Positions 34,163 to 42,547 of a DNA stretch of 64,000 nucleotides are shown here, piece by piece. The translations under genes were made by a program, and so were the position numbers. Each line of letters starts with the position of its first letter. Positions within the stretch are counted from its first letter, which is position 1. The DNA lies in the NCBI RefSeq assembly GCF_034427455.1, contig NZ_JAXQNN010000003.1:124001-188000 (forward strand). Reading direction: 5' to 3'. The DNA comes from Jeotgalibacillus haloalkalitolerans (lineage in GTDB: Bacteria; Bacillota; Bacilli; Bacillales; Jeotgalibacillaceae). Under the pieces are notes generated by a model. The model was not told the origin of the DNA and made no database searches. It saw nothing but the letters and a program-made list of their open reading frames with translations.

Positions 34163-35170
34163 TTGGCTCAGCGAATCAGTATGGCCCACGGGGAAGGCGG
34201 AGAATTAACACATGAGCTGATTAAAAACGTATTCATGAAATACTTTCATAATCAGACACACGCCAGACTCGATGCTGCAATTCTTCCCTGGAATTCGAAT
34301 GAAATTGTCATGACAACAGATAGTTACGTTGTAAAACCGATCTTTTTTCCGGGCGGTGATATCGGTAAATTGGCCATTACCGGAACGGTGAACGATCTCG
34401 CAGTATCAGGCGCGAAGCCTGTTGCAATAACTGCAGGATTTATTATTGAAGAAGGATTTAGCATTCGTGATTTAAAAGAAATTGTGAAAAGCATGGCACT
34501 TGAAGCAGAACATGCCGGTGTTCAAATCATTGCCGGGGATACAAAAGTTGTAGAGAGAGGGAGTGCAGATGGTGTATTCATTAATACAACCGGCATTGGA
34601 CAACTCTTTGAACAGCGGTTGGAACCGGATGCAATCACAGAGGGAGATACCGTCATCATTAGCGGTCCTGTCGGAGAACATGGTGTTGCGATCATGAGCG
34701 CTAGAAAAGAGCTTGGATTAATCACTGACATGACAAGTGATTGTGCTTCACTGCATCACTTCATTGAAGAAGTGGTTACAAACGTTAAGGGGGTAAGAGT
34801 CATGCGGGATCCTACCCGTGGAGGGCTCGCGACAACACTCGTTGAACTATGTGAAGATTTCCGGTTTGATCTGGAGCTTGAGGAGTCATGGATTCCAGTC
34901 CCGGACGCAGTCCACGGGGCATGCGATATTTTAGGATTTGATCCATTATATTTAGCTAATGAAGGAAAAGTGGTTTTCATCGTAGAAGCGGAACAGGCAA
35001 AAAAGATGATGGAAGTTATTAAAAGCCATCCGTTAGGGGCAAGCGCACAGGTAATCGGCCGGGTGAAATCCTGTGATAATGCCTCCGGGAAATTGTATTT
35101 GAAAACGCCGATTGGAACGACCAGGCGTTTATTTCGTCTGTCAGGCATGCTGTTACCCAGAATTTGCTGA
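34163..35170 (+). CDS. hypE: Hydrogenase maturation protein HypE
   Basis: This 335-residue PurM-like protein has its C-terminal cysteine carbamoylated by HypF and dehydrated with ATP to a thiocyanate that donates cyanide. The tail PRIC ends exactly at the required Cys. MAHGEGGELTHELI, TTDSYVVKPIFFPGGDIG and MRDPTRGGLATTL are typical. The TTG start follows GGGAGGAA, three bases after hypD. With it, all six hyp genes are present in one run. Confidence 0.96.
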   Translation: MAQRISMAHGEGGELTHELIKNVFMKYFHNQTHARLDAAILPWNSNEIVMTTDSYVVKPIFFPGGDIGKLAITGTVNDLAVSGAKPVAITAGFIIEEGFSIRDLKEIVKSMALEAEHAGVQIIAGDTKVVERGSADGVFINTTGIGQLFEQRLEPDAITEGDTVIISGPVGEHGVAIMSARKELGLITDMTSDCASLHHFIEEVVTNVKGVRVMRDPTRGGLATTLVELCEDFRFDLELEESWIPVPDAVHGACDILGFDPLYLANEGKVVFIVEAEQAKKMMEVIKSHPLGASAQVIGRVKSCDNASGKLYLKTPIGTTRRLFRLSGMLLPRIC

Positions 35171-35227
35171 TGAACGCAAAGGCTGGCGCATAGGGTAAGA
35201 AAGAATTGGTTACATGAGGAGGATGAC

Positions 35228-35746
35228 ATGCATAACACTCCGGAATTGCTCGGGTTGCAGATGAGGCACCTGATTGTTTTGGCACAGCGGGATCTTTACA
35301 ACTTTTCTGAAGCGCGAAATCCCTATATGAATGCTGAGCGGACGCTGCAGCGGCTAAGGGAAACATTATTCTCGATACAGGCGGTAGGAGAACAATTAAC
35401 TCGGCAGCACGCTGTTTCACAATTATCAAATCAGACACCGGCATCCGTCTTTTTAGGACACCCGGCGATTCCACCGATCACGCCGACACCTCCGCTTCAG
35501 TTCTATCAGCAGAATCTTCGCGATTTAACCGTCGAGGAATTAGCCACTTTTGACGGAAAAAATGGCAGGCCTGCCTATGTTGCCGTCAACGGTGTTGTGT
35601 ATGATGTAACGAATAATCGTGCATGGGCGGCAGCTACGCATTTCGCATTAACAGCAGGCAAAGACCATAGCGGTGCATTTGCGAGCTGTCATGCAGGGCA
35701 GGAGTCAATTTTGACAACATTACCAGTGGCAGGGAGGCTTGTCTGA
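35228..35746 (+). CDS. Cytochrome b5-like haem-binding protein of the hydrogenase operon
   Basis: This 172-residue protein has a helical N-terminal part (about 1-65), a Pro-rich linker (GHPAIPPITPTPPL, about 76-89) and a C-terminal cytochrome b5-like domain (DLTVEELATFDGKNGRPAYVA to PVAGRLV, about 98-172). Histidines 138, 147 and 155 are candidates for haem ligands; the classic HPGG loop is absent, as in short bacterial members. No signal peptide or membrane helix. Its stop codon overlaps the start of the hydrogenase small subunit gene (TGATG), so the two are made together. I infer that it accepts electrons from the hydrogenase; no direct evidence. Confidence 0.8.
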   Translation: MHNTPELLGLQMRHLIVLAQRDLYNFSEARNPYMNAERTLQRLRETLFSIQAVGEQLTRQHAVSQLSNQTPASVFLGHPAIPPITPTPPLQFYQQNLRDLTVEELATFDGKNGRPAYVAVNGVVYDVTNNRAWAAATHFALTAGKDHSGAFASCHAGQESILTTLPVAGRLV

Positions 35747-36651
35747 TGGAAGGTTATATATTACCGCCTGAAACGCTGACAAATGAGGCGATTGCTTCAA
35801 GGTTAAAAAATGAGGTGAATGAACAGATCAGGCAGGGACTGATTAAAAAGAGAAACCTCGTTTACCTTGAACTCAACGGCTGTTCAGGTAATATTATATC
35901 TTTATTAAATGGCCAGAACCCGGATTTCGAATATACGCTGAACTCAATGGTCAACCTCCGATACAGCAACAGCTTAATGGCTGCTGAAGGGGAACAGGCA
36001 ATTGAACAGCTGATGGAGGTGCTGGATGAAGATTATATTCTCGCTGTGGAAGGTGCCGTCGCGTTAAAAAACGATGGGTTGTATAATGTGATCGGACGAT
36101 GGAAAGGTGAGCCTTTTACAGGATTGCAGGCAGCTCAGATGTTAGGGGAGAAAGCTTCACATATTCTGGCCGTAGGAGCCTGTGCAACGCATGGAGGCGT
36201 ATCAGCTGCCAAGCCTAACCCTTCGGAATCAGTCGGTCTGCAGACAGTTTTGCCTGACAGGAACATCATCAAATTAACTGGCTGCCCGGTCAACCCGGAC
36301 TGGTTTCTAGGCACCCTTGCGCACATTTTGCTGTACGGTGAGCCTGAGACTGATAATTTAAACAGACCTCTGATGTTTTACAGCACATTGATTCATGACC
36401 GCTGTCCGCGACGGCCGTTTTTTGACAGGGGAATCTTTGCTGAAAAGCTTGGTGATAAAACGTGCCTGTTCAAACTTGGGTGCCGGGGGCCTGTAACGAG
36501 AGTGGATTGTCCGACCCGTCAATGGAACGGTCATGTGAACTGGCCGGTCGGGGCATCGACTCCCTGTATTGGGTGTGCATCATTCGGGTTCCCTGATGCA
36601 ATGGAGCCTTTTGTCAGCTACGACACTACAAGGATTGTACAGGATGAATAG
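35746..36651 (+). CDS. [NiFe] hydrogenase small subunit with Asn at a proximal-cluster position
   Basis: This 301-residue subunit carries the iron-sulfur relay. Proximal cluster residues appear as Cys46 and Asn49 (NGCSGN), Cys146 (GACATHGG) and Cys180 (TGCPVNP); the usual second Cys of CxxC is Asn here. The distal set HDRC...CLFKLGC and the medial set DCPTRQWN...PCIGC look normal. No twin-arginine signal and no C-terminal membrane helix, so the enzyme should stay in the cytoplasm. It is coupled to the b5-like gene upstream and overlaps the large subunit gene by eight bases. Group 1h enzymes have Asp at this position, so non-Cys ligation is known; Asn is less familiar to me. Confidence 0.93.
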   Translation: MEGYILPPETLTNEAIASRLKNEVNEQIRQGLIKKRNLVYLELNGCSGNIISLLNGQNPDFEYTLNSMVNLRYSNSLMAAEGEQAIEQLMEVLDEDYILAVEGAVALKNDGLYNVIGRWKGEPFTGLQAAQMLGEKASHILAVGACATHGGVSAAKPNPSESVGLQTVLPDRNIIKLTGCPVNPDWFLGTLAHILLYGEPETDNLNRPLMFYSTLIHDRCPRRPFFDRGIFAEKLGDKTCLFKLGCRGPVTRVDCPTRQWNGHVNWPVGASTPCIGCASFGFPDAMEPFVSYDTTRIVQDE

Positions 36652-38050
36652 AAAAATCATCATTAACCCTTTAACAAGGATCAGTGGTTTTATGGAAATA
36701 GACGTGACAGTTGAAAATAACAGGGTAGTTGATGCAAAGACAAAGGGAAATTTATTCCGCGGTTTTGAACAGATGATGGTTGGCAGAAAACCTTTTGATG
36801 CCGTCTACTTTACACAGCGTATCTGCGGGATCTGTTCGGCTGCCCACTCAATGGCGTCTTCTATTGCTTTAGAGGATGCATTGAATATCACCCCGATGGA
36901 ACAGGGGAGATATTTGAGGGATATCATTCATTGCTGTGAGTATCTTCAGAATCATATCCGTCATTTTTATCAATATACCGTTCCTGATTTTGTGAGAATG
37001 GAACAAAACACACTTTTGGCGTCCGATCACGAAGATTTCCGGCTGCCGAAAACAGTCAATGACCGGATTGCCAAGCATTACTTTGATTCTCTTCCGATCA
37101 GCCGGTCAGCTCATCAGATGCTTGCCGTATTAGGCGGGAAAGCACCGCACAATCATGGCGTATTTATCGGTGGAGTGACCACGCAGGCGACTGCAGAGAA
37201 AGTCGTCACACTTGATTCTCTACTTGATGACATTATTGCATTTATTGATGACAAAATGATTCCTGATGTATATGAAATTGCTCATTACTATCCGGAGTAT
37301 TTTCAAATAGGCGGAGGATATGGAAATCTACTCTCCTATGGAGCTTTTGATCATTATGGAGAACTGGGCACTCTGTATGTGGATCCGCTTGTCTATGCCA
37401 TGAATACGATTGAAGCCTTTGATGAAAGCAAGATTAAAGAAAAAATCGACTATTCCTGGTTTCAGGCGCCTGCAGATACGTACAACCCTGATTCACTGAT
37501 GCCGGTTCCTGATCAAAATAAGCAGAAAGCCTATTCCTGGGTAAAAGCCCCGAGATATAATGGTTTGCCTTTTGAAGTGGGACCACTTGCGAGGTTAATA
37601 TTGAGCGGGAATTATCAGAATAGGGTCTCTGCAATGGACCGGACCATTGCACGTGCACTGGAAGCAAAAAAGATAACAGCAATCATGAAAACACTGCTTT
37701 CACAGATCATCCCTGACGTTGATGTACAAAAGAAGTATGAAGTTCCTGAAAGTGGAGAAGGAAGAGGACTTGTAGATACAACAAGGGGAGCACTCGGACA
37801 CTGGTTGAAAATAAAAGACAAAAAATTATCCTTCTATCAGATTATCACCCCTTCAACATGGGATTTTTCCACAAAGGATGATGAGGGATACAGAGGAGTT
37901 GCTGAAGAAGCGCTTATCGGTACACCTATTCAAAACCCGGACAAACCGGCTGAGATTGGACGGATTCTCCGGTCATTTGACCCCTGTATGTCTTGTGCGA
38001 CTCATGTGTACAGACCGGGGAAACAAGTCAAAACGATTAAGGTATTTTAA
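36644..38050 (+). CDS. [NiFe] hydrogenase large subunit
   Basis: This 468-residue catalytic subunit binds the NiFe(CN)2CO site through RICGIC (Cys61, Cys64) and DPCMSC (Cys448, Cys451). His454 is followed by a 14-residue tail VYRPGKQVKTIKVF, which the maturation protease should remove after nickel insertion. I start at ATG 36644, inside the end of the small subunit gene; a longer reading would cover the small subunit's C-terminal coding region in another frame. The protein resembles uptake-type soluble hydrogenases, but which HydDB group it belongs to cannot be decided by eye. No diaphorase or cytochrome b membrane subunit is encoded nearby. Confidence 0.95.
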   Translation: MNRKIIINPLTRISGFMEIDVTVENNRVVDAKTKGNLFRGFEQMMVGRKPFDAVYFTQRICGICSAAHSMASSIALEDALNITPMEQGRYLRDIIHCCEYLQNHIRHFYQYTVPDFVRMEQNTLLASDHEDFRLPKTVNDRIAKHYFDSLPISRSAHQMLAVLGGKAPHNHGVFIGGVTTQATAEKVVTLDSLLDDIIAFIDDKMIPDVYEIAHYYPEYFQIGGGYGNLLSYGAFDHYGELGTLYVDPLVYAMNTIEAFDESKIKEKIDYSWFQAPADTYNPDSLMPVPDQNKQKAYSWVKAPRYNGLPFEVGPLARLILSGNYQNRVSAMDRTIARALEAKKITAIMKTLLSQIIPDVDVQKKYEVPESGEGRGLVDTTRGALGHWLKIKDKKLSFYQIITPSTWDFSTKDDEGYRGVAEEALIGTPIQNPDKPAEIGRILRSFDPCMSCATHVYRPGKQVKTIKVF

Positions 38051-38511
38051 TGGAAAAAGTCATTGTTCTGGGTATTGGAAACCGGCTGATGATGGATGAC
38101 GGGATCGGAATTTATGTTGTGGAAGCACTGGCGGAAAACCATAAAGATGATCAGGTTCAATATCTGATTGGAGAATCTGACGTGGATTACTGTCTGGAAC
38201 AAATTCACGGAGCGGATACAGTCATCATTGTGGATGCAGTTTTTAATAACAAAAAGGCTGGCGAAGTGAGTATCATTCCCCTTGAAGAACTTCGGGAACA
38301 ACAGAGTCTGGACATCTCACCACACAATATCCATCTGTTTAACGCGCTGTATCAGCAAAAAGATGAAGTAAAAGGATACCTGATTGCGATTGAACCATCT
38401 GTCATCCATTTTCATATTGGGCTGAGTAAAGTGCTGGATGGAAAATGGGAACAGATAAAAGCTGAAGTGGAACAGAAAATTAATTTGCTGAAGGTTGAAA
38501 CTGAAGGATAG
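38050..38511 (+). CDS. Hydrogenase maturation protease, HyaD/HybD family
   Basis: This 153-residue endopeptidase trims the C-terminus of the large subunit. GIGNRLMMDDGIG (about 8-20) holds the first nickel-sensing acidic residue, IIVDAV the second (about 60), and SPHNIHLF the conserved His (about 94). Its ATG overlaps the stop codon of the large subunit gene (TAATG). It is the last gene of the hydrogenase operon and runs into its terminator. Confidence 0.95.
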   Translation: MEKVIVLGIGNRLMMDDGIGIYVVEALAENHKDDQVQYLIGESDVDYCLEQIHGADTVIIVDAVFNNKKAGEVSIIPLEELREQQSLDISPHNIHLFNALYQQKDEVKGYLIAIEPSVIHFHIGLSKVLDGKWEQIKAEVEQKINLLKVETEG

Positions 38512-38538
38512 GGTCAGACCCTTTCCTTCAGTTTTTTC
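38499..38538 (+). terminator. Terminator of the hydrogenase operon
   Basis: AACTGAAGGATAGGGT and ACCCTTTCCTTCAGTT form an imperfect long stem around CAG, followed by T. The centre GGGTCAGACCC recalls the 27-nt palindrome family elsewhere in the window. Confidence 0.9.
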
Positions 38539-38655
38539 TTTTTAAATCAATAATAATGAAAATGGTCTGTATGGCATTAAATGTTAATATATTCTTATTA
38601 TCAAGAAAAATGTTGTGATTAGTGGTGAAAAATAAATCAGGATAAGGAGCACACA

Positions 38656-38958
38656 ATGAAAAAAACAGGCATTGCAATACTCATTCTGGTTTTACTTTCA
38701 GCCACAGGCTTCGGTTTTATGAAAGCTGTACAGGCAAGTGTTGAAAAAAGCGTCATTGAATATCTGGTGACTGAAAAGAATATTTCAGAAGATCAGATTC
38801 TTGTCAGTGAACCTTTCATTGCCAACCTGCCTGGCGATAAAAACTGGATGGTCGGGATCGAATTGAAAGATGATGAGAAAATCTATTATTACTACAGAAG
38901 CAATGGGAAAGTGATTTTAGAGTCATATACGGAAGATGGAGTGGAGTATGTACAATAA
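38656..38958 (+). CDS. Small membrane-anchored or secreted protein, DUF3139-like
   Basis: This 100-residue protein has an N-terminal hydrophobic segment (GIAILILVLLSATGFGFM, about 4-21) and a polar outside domain with IEYLVTEKNISEDQILVSEP and KIYYYYRSNGKVI. The pattern of one anchor, a helix, and a Tyr-rich strand recalls DUF3139 proteins of Bacillales, of unknown function. AAGGAG precedes the ATG. Monocistronic, ending in a strong bidirectional terminator. Confidence 0.65.
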   Translation: MKKTGIAILILVLLSATGFGFMKAVQASVEKSVIEYLVTEKNISEDQILVSEPFIANLPGDKNWMVGIELKDDEKIYYYYRSNGKVILESYTEDGVEYVQ

Positions 38959-39000
38959 AAGCAGTGAAGGAGAGAGAATCAGGCCTCCTTCACTGCTTTT
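38957..39000. terminator. Bidirectional terminator
   Basis: AAAAGCAGTGAAGGAG and CTCCTTCACTGCTTTT form a perfect 16-bp stem with a 12-base loop, placed between two convergent genes and overlapping the ends of both. Confidence 0.92.
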
Positions 39001-39797
39001 TAAAATAAGACTCTTACTTTCACCAGGTCAATGATACTCCCATCGTTTGCGCTTCTTGCGTAGACCCACAGTTCGCCTGTCTGAGCGGTTGGGTTACGGT
39101 CAAATTTAATTGGAATGGAATAGGAGCCAAATGCCGGTCCGCCTTCAGAGGCCTGAATGGGAGCTTCATTGGTGACTGTTGTTCCATTTGCGTCTGCTAT
39201 TTTGTATAAAATCGCACCTTCAAATGCCCGTGCGAAACCGGCGAGTTTTGTTCCCCGTGTGATTTGTGTGCCCGGGAATGGACTGAAGACGACGATGTTA
39301 GCTGATGAGGGAAGCGGGATCAGGAAGCGATAGCCGGGATAGATGACGTCCGGTGAGAACCCTGGCCGCTGTTCATTTGCTTTCAATACATCTGACAGCG
39401 GCATCCCGAACTGACTGGCAATTTTGTTGAGTGTATCACCTGTTTCAACCTGATAGACAAATGCCGGAATGAGCAGCTGATCATTGACATAGATCAAACC
39501 CGGATCGGCCAGCTGTGGGTTGATGCCAAAAAGTAAATCGACAGTCGTTGAGTAACGCTGGGCGAGACGATAGAGGTTATCGCCGGGGGCAATGACCTGA
39601 CTCGTCTGATTTGTCCCCGGTCTTGTCACAATGAGCACCTGCCCCGGGAAAATCAGCCCGGGATCTGTAAATGGCGGATACAGCGCATTTGCTGATTCAA
39701 TGTCAGCCACGCTGCTGCCAAATCTCCGGGCAATCGAAAATAACGTGTCACCCGGCTGAACCGTATAAACAAAATGCATTCCACTAACAATCGGCAT
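39000..39797 (-). CDS. LysM-repeat protein with C-terminal Gmad2 domain
   Basis: This 265-residue protein has three LysM peptidoglycan-binding repeats (YTVQPGDTLFSIARRFG, about 10-55; VIAPGDNLYRLAQRYS, about 68-111; YQVETGDTLNKIASQFG, about 115-162) and a C-terminal immunoglobulin-like Gmad2 domain (about 168-265). No signal peptide is visible, as in several spore-associated LysM proteins of Bacillales, where Gmad2 occurs in germination proteins. AAGGAGTG precedes the ATG. A role in the spore or cell wall is inferred. Confidence 0.88.
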   Translation of the reverse strand: MPIVSGMHFVYTVQPGDTLFSIARRFGSSVADIESANALYPPFTDPGLIFPGQVLIVTRPGTNQTSQVIAPGDNLYRLAQRYSTTVDLLFGINPQLADPGLIYVNDQLLIPAFVYQVETGDTLNKIASQFGMPLSDVLKANEQRPGFSPDVIYPGYRFLIPLPSSANIVVFSPFPGTQITRGTKLAGFARAFEGAILYKIADANGTTVTNEAPIQASEGGPAFGSYSIPIKFDRNPTAQTGELWVYARSANDGSIIDLVKVRVLF

Positions 39798-39963
39798 ATG
39801 ATTTCACTCCTTAGAATGTCAGATCCATATTCTATTTAAGGTATTCAGTTCATTTCCGGGTCATGATTGGAATTTTGAATTTCTAGCTGACATCATGAAC
39901 CAAAAGAAATGAAACTTTTCAAAACATTTCCACGTAAAGAAAGCAAGGAAGGGTGGGGATGGG

Positions 39964-41490
39964 ATGAAGAGAGTAATTGGATTGGGGATGGTGTCTGTCC
40001 TGCTGCTGTCAGCATGTGTGGAGGCAGATCAGGTTGAAGTTGAGGAACAGGTAGAGGAGCTTGTGATCAGCAGGAATTTTGAAAAGCCGCCTGGAGCAGC
40101 TGATTATCTGCATAACTATCAGGATACAGTTATTCCTGAACTCGATACAGATACGCTTCAATCTCTGACTGAAGAGCGTGAATTAGCTGATCGGCTGACC
40201 CGTGAGGAAATGGAAGAGGATCTTAAGACTTTTTTAAGTGCGATGCGTTATGGGTATGGTCCTTATGAATTTTATGGTGGCGATGAAGCATTTCTGTCTG
40301 CTGCGGATGACATGATGCAGTGGGTCAGTTCTGCAGATGCTGAAGTCGAGGGAGAGGATTATGCAGATCAATTGAGAGAACACTTTTCGTTTATAAAAGA
40401 CCAGCATTTTGTGATCCATGGACAGAATGCGTATGAGAAAGAACTGGCTCAATATGGTGTGGAGGAATGGACATTCACGAAGGAAAATGAAGCATACTTT
40501 TTCAATGATGAAGAAGTTACGCTGATTAATGATGAATCACCGGAAGATCTATTAAAACCATCATTTGATGAAAATGGGGAATTAATTTACCGGGCAGTAT
40601 CGCTGTCAGAGGGTGAGGCTGAACAATGGGAGATTGAAACAGCGGCAGATATTTATACAGGAAAGCCGGAAAAACTGTTTACGAATCCGGGCGGGATGAA
40701 GCCGTTTGAGGTAAGTGAAACAGATACAGACATTCCTGTCATTACATGGCGGACAATGCTGGCATACGAGGATGACCCATATACTTATGATGATATGCTG
40801 GATACAGTTGATTTGATTAAAGAAGCGCCTGCAGCCATATTAGACTTAAGAAATAACATGGGGGGAAATCTTTATTTAGTAAACAAATTTATTCATGAGT
40901 TGACAGGCTCCCCACCTTCACACTCAGAAACTGTTTTTCTCGAGACGAATACTGTTCACGCGTTACTATCTCATACAAGAGAAACGTTAGAAGAGACCGG
41001 CCTAGATTCGGAAACGTTCTACGATCACCTGCCAGAGGCCGTTTATGGAGAATATGATGCGAACTTTACAGACGTGAGCCCAATTTCAAGAGTAGAGACA
41101 TTTGGCACGGAATGGGCAGGTACAGGGGTGGAAATCTCAAAAGAACCATCTCTTGACACGCCACTCTATGTGCTGATGAATGAAAACACAGCATCAGCCG
41201 GTGAAATCATGGTTGAAGCACTGATGGAATATGACAATACAGTTCTCATTGGCGGACCTTCAGCAGGCGTTTTTACAAGTGATATGGGATCAATGTTATT
41301 TTTACCGCATTCAGGGATTATGATTGGCATGCCCTCCACCCTGATTATGAGTCCTTATTCTTATGGAAGGGAAGCAGTGGGACTTGAGCCGGATGTATGG
41401 CTCTCAGGTGATGGCGTAATGGTGCGGACGGTCGAGTGGGCAGAACGCATGTTAGCAGAAGAGGAACTTGCAGAGGAAGTGGCCCAATGA
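39964..41490 (+). CDS. S41 family peptidase-like lipoprotein
   Basis: This 508-residue lipoprotein has its lipobox LLSAC at about residues 14-18. The S41 fold is shown by AAILDLRNNMGGN (about 298-310) and NENTASAGEIMVEAL (about 405-419), whose Ser is the likely nucleophile. The Lys of CtpA-type enzymes (GxxTFGKG) is absent; the matching region reads GGPSAGVFTSDMG, as in tricorn-like or non-classical members. It is an exported, membrane-anchored protease or a binding relative of one. It overlaps the Nudix gene by four bases (ATGA). Confidence 0.82.
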   Translation: MKRVIGLGMVSVLLLSACVEADQVEVEEQVEELVISRNFEKPPGAADYLHNYQDTVIPELDTDTLQSLTEERELADRLTREEMEEDLKTFLSAMRYGYGPYEFYGGDEAFLSAADDMMQWVSSADAEVEGEDYADQLREHFSFIKDQHFVIHGQNAYEKELAQYGVEEWTFTKENEAYFFNDEEVTLINDESPEDLLKPSFDENGELIYRAVSLSEGEAEQWEIETAADIYTGKPEKLFTNPGGMKPFEVSETDTDIPVITWRTMLAYEDDPYTYDDMLDTVDLIKEAPAAILDLRNNMGGNLYLVNKFIHELTGSPPSHSETVFLETNTVHALLSHTRETLEETGLDSETFYDHLPEAVYGEYDANFTDVSPISRVETFGTEWAGTGVEISKEPSLDTPLYVLMNENTASAGEIMVEALMEYDNTVLIGGPSAGVFTSDMGSMLFLPHSGIMIGMPSTLIMSPYSYGREAVGLEPDVWLSGDGVMVRTVEWAERMLAEEELAEEVAQ

Positions 41491-41894
41491 AAAAGTGGTC
41501 AGGTGCAGCAGCTGTCTGTCTGAATGAAAACAATGAAGTCCTGATGGTGAAAAGCTTTGGTTCAGATGCCTGGGCGGTTCCCTCAGGTGGAATGGAAGAA
41601 GGGGAGACGCCTGAGGAATGCTGCGCGAGAGAAGTGATGGAGGAAACGGGGTATGAAATTGAAATCATGGGTCAGCTGTTTTTCAAAAAAGCAGTGATCA
41701 AAGGGTATCAGGTGGAAACCTACTACTTCAATGTAAAGAAACTGAAGAATAGCAGTGGAATTAATGACCCTGACAAGACTATAGAAAAGACTGCCTGGAT
41801 GTCACAAACACAGATTGAAAATGTAAACCATGTATACCCGGAGGACAAAAATCTGTTAAAATCTGTAATGAAGCGTGTGGATGTTCAGAACTGA
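41487..41894 (+). CDS. Nudix hydrolase
   Basis: This 135-residue protein has a complete Nudix box: GGMEEGETPEECCAREVMEE (about 30-49) then TGYE, fitting Gx5Ex7REUxEExGU. It cleaves a nucleoside diphosphate linked to another group; the substrate is unknown. I start at ATG 41487, overlapping the stop codon of the S41-like gene, since GAGGAAGTGG lies just ahead; an earlier in-frame start at 41436 has no site. Probably translated from the same message as its neighbours. Confidence 0.9.
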   Translation: MKKWSGAAAVCLNENNEVLMVKSFGSDAWAVPSGGMEEGETPEECCAREVMEETGYEIEIMGQLFFKKAVIKGYQVETYYFNVKKLKNSSGINDPDKTIEKTAWMSQTQIENVNHVYPEDKNLLKSVMKRVDVQN

Positions 41895-41904
41895 GGTGAT
41901 ATCG

Positions 41905-42447
41905 TTGAAAAATAAAAAGAATCTGATCAGATTGGTTGTTTCATTATTTTTGATATTGTCTATTACTCTGAATATATTTCTCTTCCGGCAGAATCTTGCT
42001 TTTCAGGCGCAGCAGGGATCTTATTATATCCGAACAGTAAATAATTCCTTGTTTGATCTGGAAACTTCCCCTGATGATTGGGTCAGTGAATCGGCAGAAG
42101 GATCTTTCCCTCATGCCTTTTCACTCCATCAGGGGAAGTTACAGTCGCAGTCCGTTGATTATGATTTTATGAATGGAAAAGTCAGCGTGATTGGTAATCA
42201 ATTCACGGTTTTATCCAGACAATATGCACAGCTTGAGAAACAGGTAAGCGAAGACGGGAGTATTTCTGCAGAAACACTGAATGAATGCATAGCGAACTAT
42301 GAATTTCTGAGAGAGGCGCTTATGCTGATTGATGACAGCCTTGATGAAGAACCGGTCAGCTGGTATCAGGAGTTATCGGATCCGGGTTCAGCATTGTCTG
42401 AGGATATATGGTCACTATATAAGGATTACGAGGAGCGGCTGAAATAA
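41905..42447 (+). CDS. Membrane-anchored protein, unknown function
   Basis: This encodes 180 residues with one N-terminal membrane helix (LIRLVVSLFLILSITLNIFLF, about 7-27) and an outside, acidic, mostly helical domain. The TTG at 41905 is chosen because GAGGTGAT is five bases upstream; a longer in-frame reading overlaps the Nudix gene. It is the third gene of a probable operon with the S41-like and Nudix genes. I do not recognise the family. Confidence 0.7.
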   Translation: MKNKKNLIRLVVSLFLILSITLNIFLFRQNLAFQAQQGSYYIRTVNNSLFDLETSPDDWVSESAEGSFPHAFSLHQGKLQSQSVDYDFMNGKVSVIGNQFTVLSRQYAQLEKQVSEDGSISAETLNECIANYEFLREALMLIDDSLDEEPVSWYQELSDPGSALSEDIWSLYKDYEERLK

Positions 42448-42467
42448 TCAGCTGTTTGTTTTCAAAT

Positions 42468-42517
42468 AAAAACTGGTACCCGGAAGAAAGCAGCTGTTCT
42501 TTGGGGTACCAGTTTTT
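42468..42517. terminator. Bidirectional terminator
   Basis: AAAAACTGGTACCC and GGGTACCAGTTTTT pair, with a partly self-pairing loop (AGCAGCT). It lies between the convergent gene ends at 42447 and 42548. Confidence 0.9.
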
Positions 42518-42547
42518 TGTATGAACATGCTGAATCCATATTACAGC

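Noticed and set aside
34756-35474. Two minus-strand frames of about 150-160 codons across hypE and the b5-like gene
   Set aside because: Antisense shadows of genes with strong family evidence.
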